This document shows positions 54,163 through 63,678 of a stretch of DNA of 64,000 nucleotides, piece by piece. Position numbers and translations under genes: made by a program. Under the pieces are notes generated by a model that saw only the letters and a list, made by a program, of their open reading frames with translations, searched no databases and was not told where the DNA came from. The DNA is from Ignavibacteriaceae bacterium (GTDB taxonomy: Bacteria > Bacteroidota > Ignavibacteria > Ignavibacteriales > Ignavibacteriaceae): contig JAHBUO010000001.1 in the NCBI GenBank assembly GCA_019638025.1, positions 186,001-250,000 on the forward strand, written 5' to 3'. Positions within the stretch are counted from its first letter, which is position 1, and each line of letters starts with the position of its first letter.

Positions 54163-54190
54163 AAAAAGGCTGCCCATTTGGACAGCCTTA
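54163..54190 (-). terminator. terminator after the double-rhodanese gene
   Basis: On the minus strand TAAGGCTGTCC-AAAT-GGGCAGCCTTTTTATTTT: a GC-rich stem with one mismatch and a T tract, about 20 bases after the stop. Confidence 0.87.
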
Positions 54191-54211
54191 AATATCAATA
54201 TGAAATCAATT

Positions 54212-55207
54212 TTATCTTACTAATGGATAAGTATTAATTTCGTTTGTGGTGAATTTATTTGCAGGAAGAATATCATAATTCATTGCATTCACGCCGTATA
54301 GTACGGATTTAGCATCATAACCTAAAGCTCTTAAATATGCAGCGATGTGAGCAGAGGTTTGTCCTGTATAACAATAAACAGCAATTTTCTTATCAGTAGG
54401 AAGAGTTTTTAATGCTGTGCTTAAAGCTAAATCTGATGGGTCAGGAGTATATTGAATTGAACCTGGAATATGTCCAAGAGCATAATGAGCAGCTGACCAA
54501 TAATTAACAATGTAATAATCATTTAAATTTTGGAAAAGAGTTGTTTTGGTCATTCTTGCATCACCAAATGGATCAGCTGAAGATAATAAAACATTAATTC
54601 TATCTCTCAAAATAGCTGTAGCTTCAGTTTTTCCGGTTGAAAGTTTTGGTAAACTGCCAACTGCATTTTTTGCAGCTGCGGTTGTTACAAATTGAGTTGC
54701 AAATTCATTACCGTTAGCAATTGCGGATTTCCAACCTGTGGCTGTGGTATCATTCCAACTGCACATCCCCCATTTTAAATCTTTAACATTTGTATAGCCA
54801 AGCAATCTTAAAATTCCGGTTGCAAAACCTGCAGTTTGTCCGGTATAGCATGCAATTACAACAGTGCCCTTATCTTTTAAGTTATTAGCTTCATAATAAG
54901 TAACGATATCTTTTAACGCAACATTAATAGCTCCTTGGATATGACCATTAGCATAATCAGCAGCTGAACGGATATCTAATACAACTTGAGTTGTTGAACC
55001 GGCAACGATTGCTGAGTAAACATCGGAAGCTGAAGCCATTGCTTGAATTTTTGGCACTCCGCCTAATGTTGTTTCAACATATTTTGCAAGAACTTCTGAT
55101 TCATTAACCGGATCCGGTGTCGGTTCGGTTGTGCTGTCTTTACATCCTGTATAAAATACAAAAAGTGACAATAACAGCGAGAGCAACAATAATTTTCTTT
55201 TTTCCAT
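54212..55207 (-). CDS. double-rhodanese lipoprotein
   Basis: 331 residues. Lipoprotein signal with Cys22 (LLSLFVFYTGCKD) and a Thr/Pro-rich linker, then two rhodanese domains (about 50-170 and 200-330). Both keep an active cysteine with the same loop: Cys120 in IACYTGQTAG and Cys279 in VYCYTGQTSA. They could transfer sulfane sulfur to thiophilic acceptors outside the cytoplasm, or merely bind it. Follows the multihaem cytochrome gene by 34 bases in a probable operon. AAGGAGTCC lies upstream of the ATG. Confidence 0.92.
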   Translation of the reverse strand: MEKRKLLLLSLLLSLFVFYTGCKDSTTEPTPDPVNESEVLAKYVETTLGGVPKIQAMASASDVYSAIVAGSTTQVVLDIRSAADYANGHIQGAINVALKDIVTYYEANNLKDKGTVVIACYTGQTAGFATGILRLLGYTNVKDLKWGMCSWNDTTATGWKSAIANGNEFATQFVTTAAAKNAVGSLPKLSTGKTEATAILRDRINVLLSSADPFGDARMTKTTLFQNLNDYYIVNYWSAAHYALGHIPGSIQYTPDPSDLALSTALKTLPTDKKIAVYCYTGQTSAHIAAYLRALGYDAKSVLYGVNAMNYDILPANKFTTNEINTYPLVR

Positions 55208-55241
55208 TACTAAGGACTCCTTTTTATAGTTAGTTTATTTT

Positions 55242-56606
55242 TTATTGAAACCAGTTTGAAGGAAGTTTTCCGTCAACAATAATTCCTTGATTGGCAGAAA
55301 TTTCCCAAGTTTCTTTTAAGTCTGAATTAAATAGATATAATGATTTATTTCTTAAAGTGTCACCTTCTTTAATAATATGACAGTTATCGTAACAAGATTT
55401 TCCGTCAGCAACTTTTGTTCTAGTTGTCCATCTAAGAATATTGTGAGGTGTTGTATATTTATATGTAGGACGAACATCGAAATTAGACAAACTAGTAACC
55501 CCATATTCTTTCCAGCTATCGGGAGCCATTAAAGAGCGTCTGACAGTGGCGAATTTGTAATTTTTTGTTTGTGGAATCGGATTCATCGCAATTTTAAAAC
55601 TTTGATGAGACGGTATTCTTGCACCGGCTCCACCGATATGGCAACTTCCACAATTATTGTAATCTTGTGAATGGCATGTATTACAATTGAATGTATTAAA
55701 ATGTGCTAAGTGATATTCGTTCGAATTAGAAGTTCCCGGATGGCAATTTACACATTTTGGTAATTGAGCCATTTTATATCTTTGATCATAATAGTTTCCG
55801 TCACCATGTACTTCATGAGTAGAGTGGCAACTCATACAAGTGAAACCTTTTTTTGTTAAGTGAACATCGGGTTGAGTTCCGGCAGCCACACCATAGTAAG
55901 CATGTCCACCACGACTTGTGTGACAAGTTGTGCAATGGTCTCTCATATCGGGCTTTACAAATTGATGTCCTTTATACAAACCGCCGCCACCTGCCGAAGG
56001 TCTATTAACATGGCAATCGCCACAAGAAGCATGACAAGTAGCGCAATTATGATTGTAAGCATCCTTCATTGCGTGGCTTAATTGTTCGAATGCGCTAAGT
56101 CCGGTTCCCAAACCTGAACGGAGTGTAACCATACTTTTTTGTCCGGTTCCTTGTTCGTGAATACTGTTTTTTGCATTAGCTACAATAGACGGATGACAAT
56201 TTGCACATTTTTCGTCAGCTGATTTGGAAGGGTGTTTTATGAAATTATTAGTATGGGCTAATTTTTTATCATCAGTCCCGTCAACCCCATTATGGCAAGT
56301 AGTACATTTCATTTTACCGTGATATGTTTTCTTGAATTCAGTATAACCGGTACCACCAAGATAAACTCTATCATAAGGTTCGATGTGAGGAGCATCTCCA
56401 CCGCAACCTCCCGCAGCATGCGCTGTATCGGGGGAATGAATCTGCTTTAACAAGTCATAATTTGTATGACAGCCTTCGCAACTGTTTTTTGCTAATGCCC
56501 CCTGAAGTGGGTCGGTTGGAACTTTAATATCTTCTTTTTGACATCCGATAAAAATCAAAACTGTGCTTACGGTAAAGAAGAAAAACAGTCTATTTAATTT
56601 CTTCAT
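55242..56606 (-). CDS. multihaem cytochrome c lipoprotein
   Basis: 454 residues with a lipoprotein signal (Cys22 in LIFIGCQKED). I count ten CXXCH haem sites (CEGCH, CTTCH, CANCH, CATCH, CGDCH, CTTCH, CMSCH, CVNCH, CNTCH, CGSCH). An eleventh, aberrantly spaced CYDNCH lies near residue 404. Extra His residues between them suit bis-His ligation. It should sit on a membrane and pass electrons to or from a periplasmic or extracellular partner. Cotranscribed with the double-rhodanese protein, which hints at sulfur chemistry. No T9SS domain. Confidence 0.93.
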   Translation of the reverse strand: MKKLNRLFFFFTVSTVLIFIGCQKEDIKVPTDPLQGALAKNSCEGCHTNYDLLKQIHSPDTAHAAGGCGGDAPHIEPYDRVYLGGTGYTEFKKTYHGKMKCTTCHNGVDGTDDKKLAHTNNFIKHPSKSADEKCANCHPSIVANAKNSIHEQGTGQKSMVTLRSGLGTGLSAFEQLSHAMKDAYNHNCATCHASCGDCHVNRPSAGGGGLYKGHQFVKPDMRDHCTTCHTSRGGHAYYGVAAGTQPDVHLTKKGFTCMSCHSTHEVHGDGNYYDQRYKMAQLPKCVNCHPGTSNSNEYHLAHFNTFNCNTCHSQDYNNCGSCHIGGAGARIPSHQSFKIAMNPIPQTKNYKFATVRRSLMAPDSWKEYGVTSLSNFDVRPTYKYTTPHNILRWTTRTKVADGKSCYDNCHIIKEGDTLRNKSLYLFNSDLKETWEISANQGIIVDGKLPSNWFQ

Positions 56607-56938
56607 AAGATTCCCCGGTAAAGGTGTTTTACAAAATTAATTTACTTACAAAAGTGAAATGCATTTGGCAAAATCTATTCCAAAGCATCCTAAGGTATGT
56701 CATCAATAAATTTGAAGAAAAAGAGAAGTTTGCTAATGGCAATTATCACTATTTGGAAAGAATAAAGTCTCTCTTCTTTTAATAGAGAAATGAATATTTT
56801 GAGGCAATAATTAAGATTACTCAATAATATTGATGCGCTTAATTATTGCCTATGGGCAAATGTTGTGCGGTTAAAAGCAAATACAAACAATAAACATGAT
56901 GAAAGTTTACCGTTATCTATCAAAATAAAATTAAGATT
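56607..56938. other. promoter region of the cytochrome-rhodanese operon
   Basis: 332 gene-free bases upstream of the cytochrome and downstream of the DUF2892 gene. It contains a 14-base perfect inverted repeat (annotated separately). No gene seen. Confidence 0.6.
56802..56851. promoter_or_regulatory. 14-base perfect inverted repeat ahead of the cytochrome operon
   Basis: AGGCAATAATTAAG (56802-56815) and its exact complement CTTAATTATTGCCT (56838-56851) enclose 22 bases. No T tract follows, so it is not a normal terminator; it could be an operator, an RNA stem-loop or a cruciform. Confidence 0.55.
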
Positions 56939-57133
56939 TTATTTCGATTCTTTAGTCTTACAAGTTGAAAGTCCGAATGGTAAATAAGCAGGACACCACC
57001 CGATGAATGCCGTAACAAGTGGAACAACACCTAAGTATCCCCACCATTCACCGCTATACAAAGCATAACCGATTAATGCAACACCGGCTGCAATTCTAAG
57101 AATTTTGTCGAACCCACCGACATTTTTTTTCAT
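56939..57133 (-). CDS. DUF2892 (YgaP-type) membrane protein
   Basis: 64 residues with DUF2892 features: NVGGFDKILRIAAGVALIGY, WWGYLGVVPLVTAFIGWCPA and a Cys in WCPAYLPFGLSTC. Two membrane helices. In E. coli YgaP this module is fused to a rhodanese domain, and here a rhodanese gene lies 2 kb away, so sulfur handling is a reasonable inference. The two cysteines in the C-terminal part may carry sulfur. Confidence 0.9.
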   Translation of the reverse strand: MKKNVGGFDKILRIAAGVALIGYALYSGEWWGYLGVVPLVTAFIGWCPAYLPFGLSTCKTKESK

Positions 57134-57270
57134 AACAACCTCTTTTATTTATTTTAGCAACACATTTAATTATCAAACAATATTCGTTATGAAAAGTTCA
57201 GAAAAAACATTATCCTTTCGATAAGAATTTATTTGATTCTGATAAAATATAATTTGTTTAGTTAATTTCA

Positions 57271-58299
57271 ATGAACGTCAGAAAAATTAGAACGATTGCC
57301 GATTCCCTTTTTGAACAAGGAAAGTACGATGACGCTTTCTATATCTATAACGAAATATACAGTAAAATTTGGGGAGCAATAGGAAGAGTTCAAACCGGAT
57401 TTACAGACTTTTCTCAATCTTTTTTAGGCAATAGTTTCAAATCAAATTACGACCTCCGTACAAATTTTTCAATGCAGGCTGTAGACAGCATCTTCAAACG
57501 ATGGTTTGATATGGATTCAGACCAGACATTGAATGAGTTTACATTTACTACTTATGGGCACTTGCAATGTATTTGTTATTCACCGGTTTTAGCTTCAAAA
57601 ATTTCTACCGAATATGTTTATAGCGAATTTATTATTCTTCAGACTTTAATTCTTCAATCAGATAAAGATGATTGGATTAATTATCTTCTTAAAGTTGTTA
57701 CTCCAATGATGGAAGATGGTCATCTGAAAAAGATTCGTTCTAATCTCACAAATAACTTTGTGAAAAACCTTCTTGTGGAAAATTCACAATTAGTTAAATC
57801 AACCGATTGGTTCAACTTAAATGTAATTTTTCTTGATTATTTAGTTAGTGTCGGAGACAACAGTTCGCAGCTATATACATCAGTTCATAATGTTGTCGGG
57901 TCATATTATCGACACAAGACTCATCGCAGAAAAACAAGTAATACCCGCGATAATAGCGGTCAGAAGCAAAGTAAGAAATCTGAGTCTTACGAAAGCTACG
58001 AGCGGTATGAAAAGTATGAGCGCTATGAACGCTTTGAAAAACATCACGCTCATAATAAAAATGAGTTTGATACTACAATAGCAACAGAAGCAGAAAAATC
58101 AGTTCACTACGGAAAAATATTAGGGCTTACCGGGAAAGTTTCTAAATCTCAAATAAGAAAAAAATACCTCGATTTAATTGCAAAATATCATCCCGATAAA
58201 GTCTCTGAATTGGGAGATGAAATTAAACTTTTAGCCGAAACCAAAACAAAGCAATTAAATGCCGCTTATGAATGGATGAAGCACAAATACAACTTATAG
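57271..58299 (+). CDS. J-domain protein with unknown N-terminal region
   Basis: 342 residues. The C-terminal 65 residues are a DnaJ domain with the HPD motif in AKYHPDKVSEL, which stimulates DnaK ATPase. Residues 1-215 are a helical unknown region, with no membrane segment. A low-complexity linker rich in Tyr, Glu, Lys and Arg (YERYEKYERYERFEK, about 245-260) lies between. The J domain at the C-terminus is the TerB/DjlA-like arrangement. Probably a targeting co-chaperone. Converges with recQ. Confidence 0.87.
   Translation: MNVRKIRTIADSLFEQGKYDDAFYIYNEIYSKIWGAIGRVQTGFTDFSQSFLGNSFKSNYDLRTNFSMQAVDSIFKRWFDMDSDQTLNEFTFTTYGHLQCICYSPVLASKISTEYVYSEFIILQTLILQSDKDDWINYLLKVVTPMMEDGHLKKIRSNLTNNFVKNLLVENSQLVKSTDWFNLNVIFLDYLVSVGDNSSQLYTSVHNVVGSYYRHKTHRRKTSNTRDNSGQKQSKKSESYESYERYEKYERYERFEKHHAHNKNEFDTTIATEAEKSVHYGKILGLTGKVSKSQIRKKYLDLIAKYHPDKVSELGDEIKLLAETKTKQLNAAYEWMKHKYNL
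57976..58050 (+). repeat. coding tandem repeat of 9 bases in the J-domain gene
   Basis: Nine-base codon triplets (TAT/TAC-GAG-CGC/AAG) recur about six times and encode the YERYEKYERYERFEK linker. The repeat is in frame and may vary in number between strains. Confidence 0.6.
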
Positions 58300-58300
58300 T

Positions 58301-59758
58301 TTAGTTACACACATCGCAATTACCACAATTTGGTTCATTCGGAAAACCAAAGTAATCAGAAATAAAAACTCTTCTGCAATGTTTTGTTTTAAAATAATTT
58401 ACAACCGAGAGCAGTTTGAGATTATCATTCTTTAACTTTTCTTGAAGATGAGTATCATCAGTTAATTCAAAAGGCAATTCATCAACTAAAATTAAGTTTT
58501 GTTTTTCGATAGAGCCTTCGGTTACACCGTATAAATCAAGCATACCAAGCACAGTTTCAATTCTGAAATCATTTTTGTTTTTATGACTCAATTCTTCTCG
58601 TAAGAAATCAATCCCCATTGAATTTACTTCTTCTGTTTTTGAATGAAGCACATCATAAACACGCGAATAGTAATCGGCATTTGGATTAGCCCATTTAATA
58701 AATTCCATTTGAGTAAGTAAATCTTCGTTGTTATAAAGCATAGTGCATAACGAATCACCCCCGTCTCTACCGGCTCTTCCAATTTCTTGATAATAAGATT
58801 CTATTGATGAAGGGACTTCGGCATGAATAACAAAACGAATATCAGCCTTATCTATTCCCATTCCGAAAGCATTTGTAGCCAGCACTAAGCTCTCTTCTCC
58901 GTTAATAAATTTACGAAGAATTTTCTTCCGTTGTATCGGATTAAGCTTCCCATGATAGATTGAGTGCTTATAACCTTTATCGCTAAGAATTTCAGAATAC
59001 TTTTCAAGTTTTTTGATTAATGAAAAATAGATGATTCCGGAACCCTTATAATTATTGAGAATATCTAAAATAGCATTAAGTGTTTCTTTTTCATCGAAGA
59101 CATCGACAGCTTCTAAACGTAAATTGGGGCGGTCAATCCCTCTGTGAAATATTTTGATTTCATCTTTTGCTAAACCAAGTTTTTTAATTATATCTAACTG
59201 AACTTTTGGTGAAGCAGTTGCGGTTAATGCTATTGTAATGGGGTTACCAAGAATTTCTCTGAACTCTGCTATTCGCGAATAATCGGGTCTGAAGTCGTGT
59301 CCCCACTCAGAAATGCAATGAGCTTCATCAATAGCCAACAATGAAACTTTGATTTTAGATAAGGCCTCAACAAATTCTGTTTTTCTAAATCGTTCAGGAG
59401 TTACATATAATATTTTAATCTTCCCATTAACAAAATTGTTAAGTCGATTTTTTCTTTCATCCGAAGAAAGACTTGAATTTATAAAGGAGGCATTTATATT
59501 TTTCTTAAGAAGAGCATCGACCTGGTCTTGCATTAAAGCTATCAATGGACTTATGACAATAGCTTTTCCCTCAAACATCAAAGCCGGAATTTGGTAACAG
59601 ACTGATTTTCCTCCTCCGGTTGGCATTAATACCAAAGCATGTTTTTGTTCAATAGTTATGCGGTTAATTATTTCGTCTTGAGATGCTCTAAATTTGTCGT
59701 GTCCCCAATGCTTCTTCAGCAACTCTAACGCCGATACTTTATCAATTAATTTTTCCAA
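58301..59758 (-). CDS. recQ: RecQ-family ATP-dependent DNA helicase, short form
   Basis: About 485 residues. Helicase motifs: GWGHDKFRASQDEII-like start, Walker A PTGGGKSVCYQIPA, DEAH box LLAIDEAHCISEWGHDF, TATASP, and motif VI QEIGRAGRDG. The zinc ligands near the end (HCRRVF...NCGNCDVC) are kept but the protein stops there, so the winged-helix and HRDC domains of full RecQ (about 600 residues) are missing. The frame is open to 59785; I favour TTG 59758 (residues LEKLIDKVSA), with AAAGGA ahead. 3'-5' unwinding in recombination and repair. Confidence 0.93.
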   Translation of the reverse strand: MEKLIDKVSALELLKKHWGHDKFRASQDEIINRITIEQKHALVLMPTGGGKSVCYQIPALMFEGKAIVISPLIALMQDQVDALLKKNINASFINSSLSSDERKNRLNNFVNGKIKILYVTPERFRKTEFVEALSKIKVSLLAIDEAHCISEWGHDFRPDYSRIAEFREILGNPITIALTATASPKVQLDIIKKLGLAKDEIKIFHRGIDRPNLRLEAVDVFDEKETLNAILDILNNYKGSGIIYFSLIKKLEKYSEILSDKGYKHSIYHGKLNPIQRKKILRKFINGEESLVLATNAFGMGIDKADIRFVIHAEVPSSIESYYQEIGRAGRDGGDSLCTMLYNNEDLLTQMEFIKWANPNADYYSRVYDVLHSKTEEVNSMGIDFLREELSHKNKNDFRIETVLGMLDLYGVTEGSIEKQNLILVDELPFELTDDTHLQEKLKNDNLKLLSVVNYFKTKHCRRVFISDYFGFPNEPNCGNCDVCN

Positions 59759-59940
59759 CAAGATTCCTTTTATTAATAGAACCAAAATAACACTAAGCGT
59801 TTAAAAACTACCAATGTGATTTAAACAATTTGTTAGTAGAAGTCAGAGTATTATATTTAAGATGTTTTTTTAGTAAAGATTTTCTTATAAATGAATTTTC
59901 ATGGGGTCTTGATGAAAATCAACATAGTCGAAATATTGTA

Positions 59941-61908
59941 ATGCTAAAGCGTACAAATATATCGATTTTATTTCTATCAATAATAATCTTTTCTACAACC
60001 GTTTACTCAAACAGTGTAATTGATTCGATAGCCGCAGTAATTGCACCTCTCCCGATTAAATCCAAAATTGATACGTTGATGAGTTTTACTTGGAACTATC
60101 GAAATATTTATCCCAAAGATGCTATTAGAGCAGCCGAGATGGTTTTTAATTTTGCTGAATCAATTGGAGATGCACACAATAAAGCAAAATCGTTAAACTA
60201 TCAGAGTGTTATTTACCGCGATGAAGGGGAATACGAAAAATCACTTGCCCTTTGTGCAAGAGGATTAGACATCTCTCAAACAAACGATGATTGGGTTGAA
60301 GAAGCCTATTCAAATAACAACATTGGGACAATCTATCGGCTAAAAGGAAATTATCCTCTGGCACTAAGCTACATTTATAAGGCTCTAAAAATATTCGATG
60401 ACAATAAAGACCTTGAGGGAAAAGCATTTTGCACATATAATATTGGCTTTGTTTATCTTCGACAGAATAACTACAATAAAGCACTCGAGTATTTAGAAGA
60501 GACCGCTAGGTTGCGCGAGGAAATTGGAGATAAAGAAGGAGCTATTAAAGCACGAGGACGCTCGGCTGATGCCTATGTTGAATTAGGGGAATATGATAAA
60601 GCAATTGAACTCTACAGTTTAGTTAGGGATTCATACGAGCAAATTGGCGATAGAAAAAGTACAATTTCTATGTACAACGGTATTGCAAAAGTTTACGAAA
60701 AAACTAACAACATTAATAAAGCCCTTGATGAAAGATATAAAGGATTGGCAATATCAAATGAGTTTAATGTAATTGAAGGGATTGTCACTAATTCAAGTGC
60801 TATTGGTTTGCTTGAGGCTAAATCGGGTAACTTCATAAAAGGAAAAGCTTATTTAGATTCCGCTCTCTTTATAACAAACAAGTTTAACTCTTCGGTTTTC
60901 AGACTAAATGTATACAAAAGCTATTCCGATTTTTATGAACTTCAAAATAATTATGTCGAAGCCTATAAATATCTCAAGCTTTATAATAACGAAAAAGATT
61001 CGATAGCCGGACAGGAAAAGCGTACCGTTGTTGCTGAAGTTGAATATGCTTATTCTTCAAACAAAAAAGAGAGGGAAAACGAATTAATAAAACGTGACCT
61101 CGAAAATCAAAAAACGATTATTAACTATTGGATTGTTATCTCAATAGCATTTGTAATAATTTCTGTTATAATCGGATTATTATATAAATCAAAAGAGAGA
61201 GCTAATAAGAAGCTTACCGAGTTAAATATTTTAAAAGATAAATTTTTCAGCATTGTTGCTCACGATCTTAAAAATCCTTTTCATGTTTTACTTAACTATT
61301 CTCAAATTCTGGATGAAGAGAAGGATAGTATGGAGAAAGAAGAGCGCGATGAAATAATTGCCTCTTTAGCAAGTTCGAGTAAAAGTGTCTATGCCCTCTT
61401 AGAGAATCTTCTTCTTTGGTCAAGATCTCAAACAAATCGAGTCAGTGTAAAATCAGAAGCGATTTCAATACCGAAAATCTTTAACGAGATAATTTCTGTT
61501 GTTGAAGAACAAGCTAAGTTGAAAGAAATTATCATCGAGAAAGACATTGTTGGTGATTATGAAATTAACTCTGACCCGGATATAATTAAAACAATAATTA
61601 GAAACCTTGTTGGTAATGCAATAAAATATACATCAAAGGGTGATTCGATAAAGCTTTCATTCAAGATCGAAGAAAATAATTTTGTAATTGCAATTGCTGA
61701 TACCGGCGTTGGCATTGATGAAAATCAGTTGCCGCAACTATTTACTCTATCAAATATAAATTCAAAAACAGGTACTAAGGGAGAAAAAGGTACCGGTCTT
61801 GGATTGGTAATTTGTCGCGAATTTGTTGAAAAACTTGGTGGAAGAATTTGGGCAGAAAAGAATCAACCCAAAGGAAGTATTTTTAGCTTTTCTATTCCTA
61901 TCAAATAG
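59941..61908 (+). CDS. TPR-domain sensor histidine kinase
   Basis: 655 residues from ATG 59941, which opens a signal peptide (LKRTNISILFLSIIIFSTTV); the open frame begins 37 codons earlier without such features. Residues ~60-360 hold about six tetratricopeptide repeats in a periplasmic sensor, then a membrane helix (NYWIVISIAFVIISVIIGLL). The kinase core follows: H-box FSIVAHDLKNPFHV, N-box NLVGNAIKYTS, G boxes ADTGVGIDE and GTGLGLVICREF. No response regulator is adjacent, so this is an orphan kinase. The ligand is unknown. Confidence 0.92.
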   Translation: MLKRTNISILFLSIIIFSTTVYSNSVIDSIAAVIAPLPIKSKIDTLMSFTWNYRNIYPKDAIRAAEMVFNFAESIGDAHNKAKSLNYQSVIYRDEGEYEKSLALCARGLDISQTNDDWVEEAYSNNNIGTIYRLKGNYPLALSYIYKALKIFDDNKDLEGKAFCTYNIGFVYLRQNNYNKALEYLEETARLREEIGDKEGAIKARGRSADAYVELGEYDKAIELYSLVRDSYEQIGDRKSTISMYNGIAKVYEKTNNINKALDERYKGLAISNEFNVIEGIVTNSSAIGLLEAKSGNFIKGKAYLDSALFITNKFNSSVFRLNVYKSYSDFYELQNNYVEAYKYLKLYNNEKDSIAGQEKRTVVAEVEYAYSSNKKERENELIKRDLENQKTIINYWIVISIAFVIISVIIGLLYKSKERANKKLTELNILKDKFFSIVAHDLKNPFHVLLNYSQILDEEKDSMEKEERDEIIASLASSSKSVYALLENLLLWSRSQTNRVSVKSEAISIPKIFNEIISVVEEQAKLKEIIIEKDIVGDYEINSDPDIIKTIIRNLVGNAIKYTSKGDSIKLSFKIEENNFVIAIADTGVGIDENQLPQLFTLSNINSKTGTKGEKGTGLGLVICREFVEKLGGRIWAEKNQPKGSIFSFSIPIK

Positions 61909-62041
61909 ATTTTAATCTTTCCTCTTTTTACTCCAGGCTATGCAGTTCAGTGTTGTTTAACGAATCCCAAATAGCTAATTTTGTAAAAGAATTTTTCTTT
62001 TTTAAGGTTCAAAACAATTTATAATATCGAAGGAAAAGACA

Positions 62042-63130
62042 ATGGAAAATAGAATTTATAACTTTAGTGCAGGTCCTGCAATTCTTCCCGAAGCAGTATT
62101 ATTAGATGCTCAAAAAGACCTTTATTCCTATAAAGGAAGCGGAATGAGCGTTATGGAAATGAGTCATCGCGGAAAAATCTTTGATGCTATTATCAAAGAT
62201 GCTGAGGCTGATTTAAGAAAACTACTTGATATTACCGATGATTATGCAGTTCTCTTTTTACAAGGTGGAGCTACTCTCCAGTTTTCTATGGTTCCGATGA
62301 ACTTAATGCCCCCGGCTAACAAAGCAGATTACATTCATACCGGTTCATGGGCGAAGAAAGCCGCAAAAGAAGCAAAGCGTGTTGGAACCGTTAATGTTGC
62401 CGCTTCTACCGAATCAGAAAACTTTGTTAGAATTCCAAAGCAATCAGAATTAAAGCTTGATAGCGAAGCATCTTATGTCCATTTCACTTCTAATAATACT
62501 ATTTACGGAACTCAATGGAGAAACGAACCTGAAGTTGGTAATGTTCCTTTAGTGTGTGATGCTTCTTCAGATTTTCTTCATAAAAAAATTGATATTAAAA
62601 AATATGCACTGATTTATGCAGGGGCTCAAAAAAATATTGGACCCGCCGGTGTAACCGTCGTTATCATCAGAAAAGATTTACTAGAGAGATCATCCGATTC
62701 ACTTCATACTTATATGAATTATAAAATTCATGTCGAAAATGATTCGATGTACAACACTCCGACAACATTTGGTATTTATATTGCCGGATTAGTCTTCAAA
62801 TGGTTATTAAATATGGGTGGGCTCGATGAAATGTATAAGCTTAATGTCGAAAAAGCCGGAATATTATATAATGCGATTGATTCAAGCAATGGTTATTATC
62901 GCGGTACAACTGCAGTCGAAGACAGATCGCTAATGAACGTTACTTACCGACTCCCAAATGAAGAATTGGAGAAAAAGTTTATAGATGAGGCTAAGAAAAA
63001 GGGCTTTGACGGTTTGAAGGGACATCGCTCGGTAGGCGGAATTAGAGCTTCTATTTACAATGCCTTCCCAAAGAAAGGCGTTGAAGAACTCGTTAAGTTC
63101 ATGGAAGAATTTAGAGCTAATAATCAGTAA
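62042..63130 (+). CDS. serC: phosphoserine aminotransferase
   Basis: 362 residues. PLP-dependent aminotransferase of class V: NFSAGPAILPEAVL, GMSVMEMSHRGKIFD, the Schiff-base Lys in YAGAQKNIGPAG and GGIRASIYNAFP. It converts 3-phosphohydroxypyruvate to phosphoserine in serine synthesis and can act in pyridoxine synthesis. GAAGGAAAAGAC lies just ahead of the ATG. Stand-alone gene closed by a terminator. Confidence 0.97.
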   Translation: MENRIYNFSAGPAILPEAVLLDAQKDLYSYKGSGMSVMEMSHRGKIFDAIIKDAEADLRKLLDITDDYAVLFLQGGATLQFSMVPMNLMPPANKADYIHTGSWAKKAAKEAKRVGTVNVAASTESENFVRIPKQSELKLDSEASYVHFTSNNTIYGTQWRNEPEVGNVPLVCDASSDFLHKKIDIKKYALIYAGAQKNIGPAGVTVVIIRKDLLERSSDSLHTYMNYKIHVENDSMYNTPTTFGIYIAGLVFKWLLNMGGLDEMYKLNVEKAGILYNAIDSSNGYYRGTTAVEDRSLMNVTYRLPNEELEKKFIDEAKKKGFDGLKGHRSVGGIRASIYNAFPKKGVEELVKFMEEFRANNQ

Positions 63131-63151
63131 AAATTGTTTTATATTTCATAT

Positions 63152-63184
63152 GCGTCTTCCGGAAATTTCGGTAGACGCTTTTTT
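63152..63184 (+). terminator. terminator after serC
   Basis: GCGTCTTCCG-GAAATTT-CGGTAGACGC with a T tract directly after (CTTTTTTATA). The stem has one mismatch. Confidence 0.87.
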
Positions 63185-63208
63185 ATATCAAATTCAAATT
63201 GGTGAACT

Positions 63209-63652
63209 ATGAAAAAGTTTAACATTTTATTCTCAATCGTAATTTTTACTTCACTCTTTTTAGTCTCTTGTGGCGATAAAAATGAACCTTTGAATTTCGA
63301 AGCATTCAGTATGGAAGTATTTGCTTACGACCTCGGTGATGGATATGAAATCAATGCTTCGGTAAGGGCTAAAGGATTTGTTCAAAAGGAAGAATCCGGA
63401 AATCATTCGACAAAAGTTAGTTTTGTTGTCGATTTAGTTAAACCCGATGGAACTAAAATATCAAACATCGCAAATGGTATTCAAGAAAAAAATCAAACTG
63501 AAAAGTTTATCGATATTCCGGTTGAAGCACAGTTTGAACTTGATACTACTTACGCCGCAGGCAACTATAAGTTAATTCTTAATTTGAAAGATGAAGTCGG
63601 TAAACAAACCGTGGCTATCGAAAAAGATTTTTCAATTGACGGCGAAGACTAA
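63209..63652 (+). CDS. small lipoprotein, function unknown
   Basis: 147 residues. Signal peptide with lipobox (LFLVSCGDK, Cys21), then a beta-rich domain (about 30-145) with alternating strands, e.g. YEINASVRAKGFV, VSFVVDLVKPDGT. No family recognised; the pattern is like Ig-like or C2-like outer-surface lipoproteins. Located just upstream of alaS, 29 bases apart, perhaps transcribed with it. Confidence 0.78.
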   Translation: MKKFNILFSIVIFTSLFLVSCGDKNEPLNFEAFSMEVFAYDLGDGYEINASVRAKGFVQKEESGNHSTKVSFVVDLVKPDGTKISNIANGIQEKNQTEKFIDIPVEAQFELDTTYAAGNYKLILNLKDEVGKQTVAIEKDFSIDGED

Positions 63653-63678
63653 TTAGATATTCTCAAATATTCAGGTAA

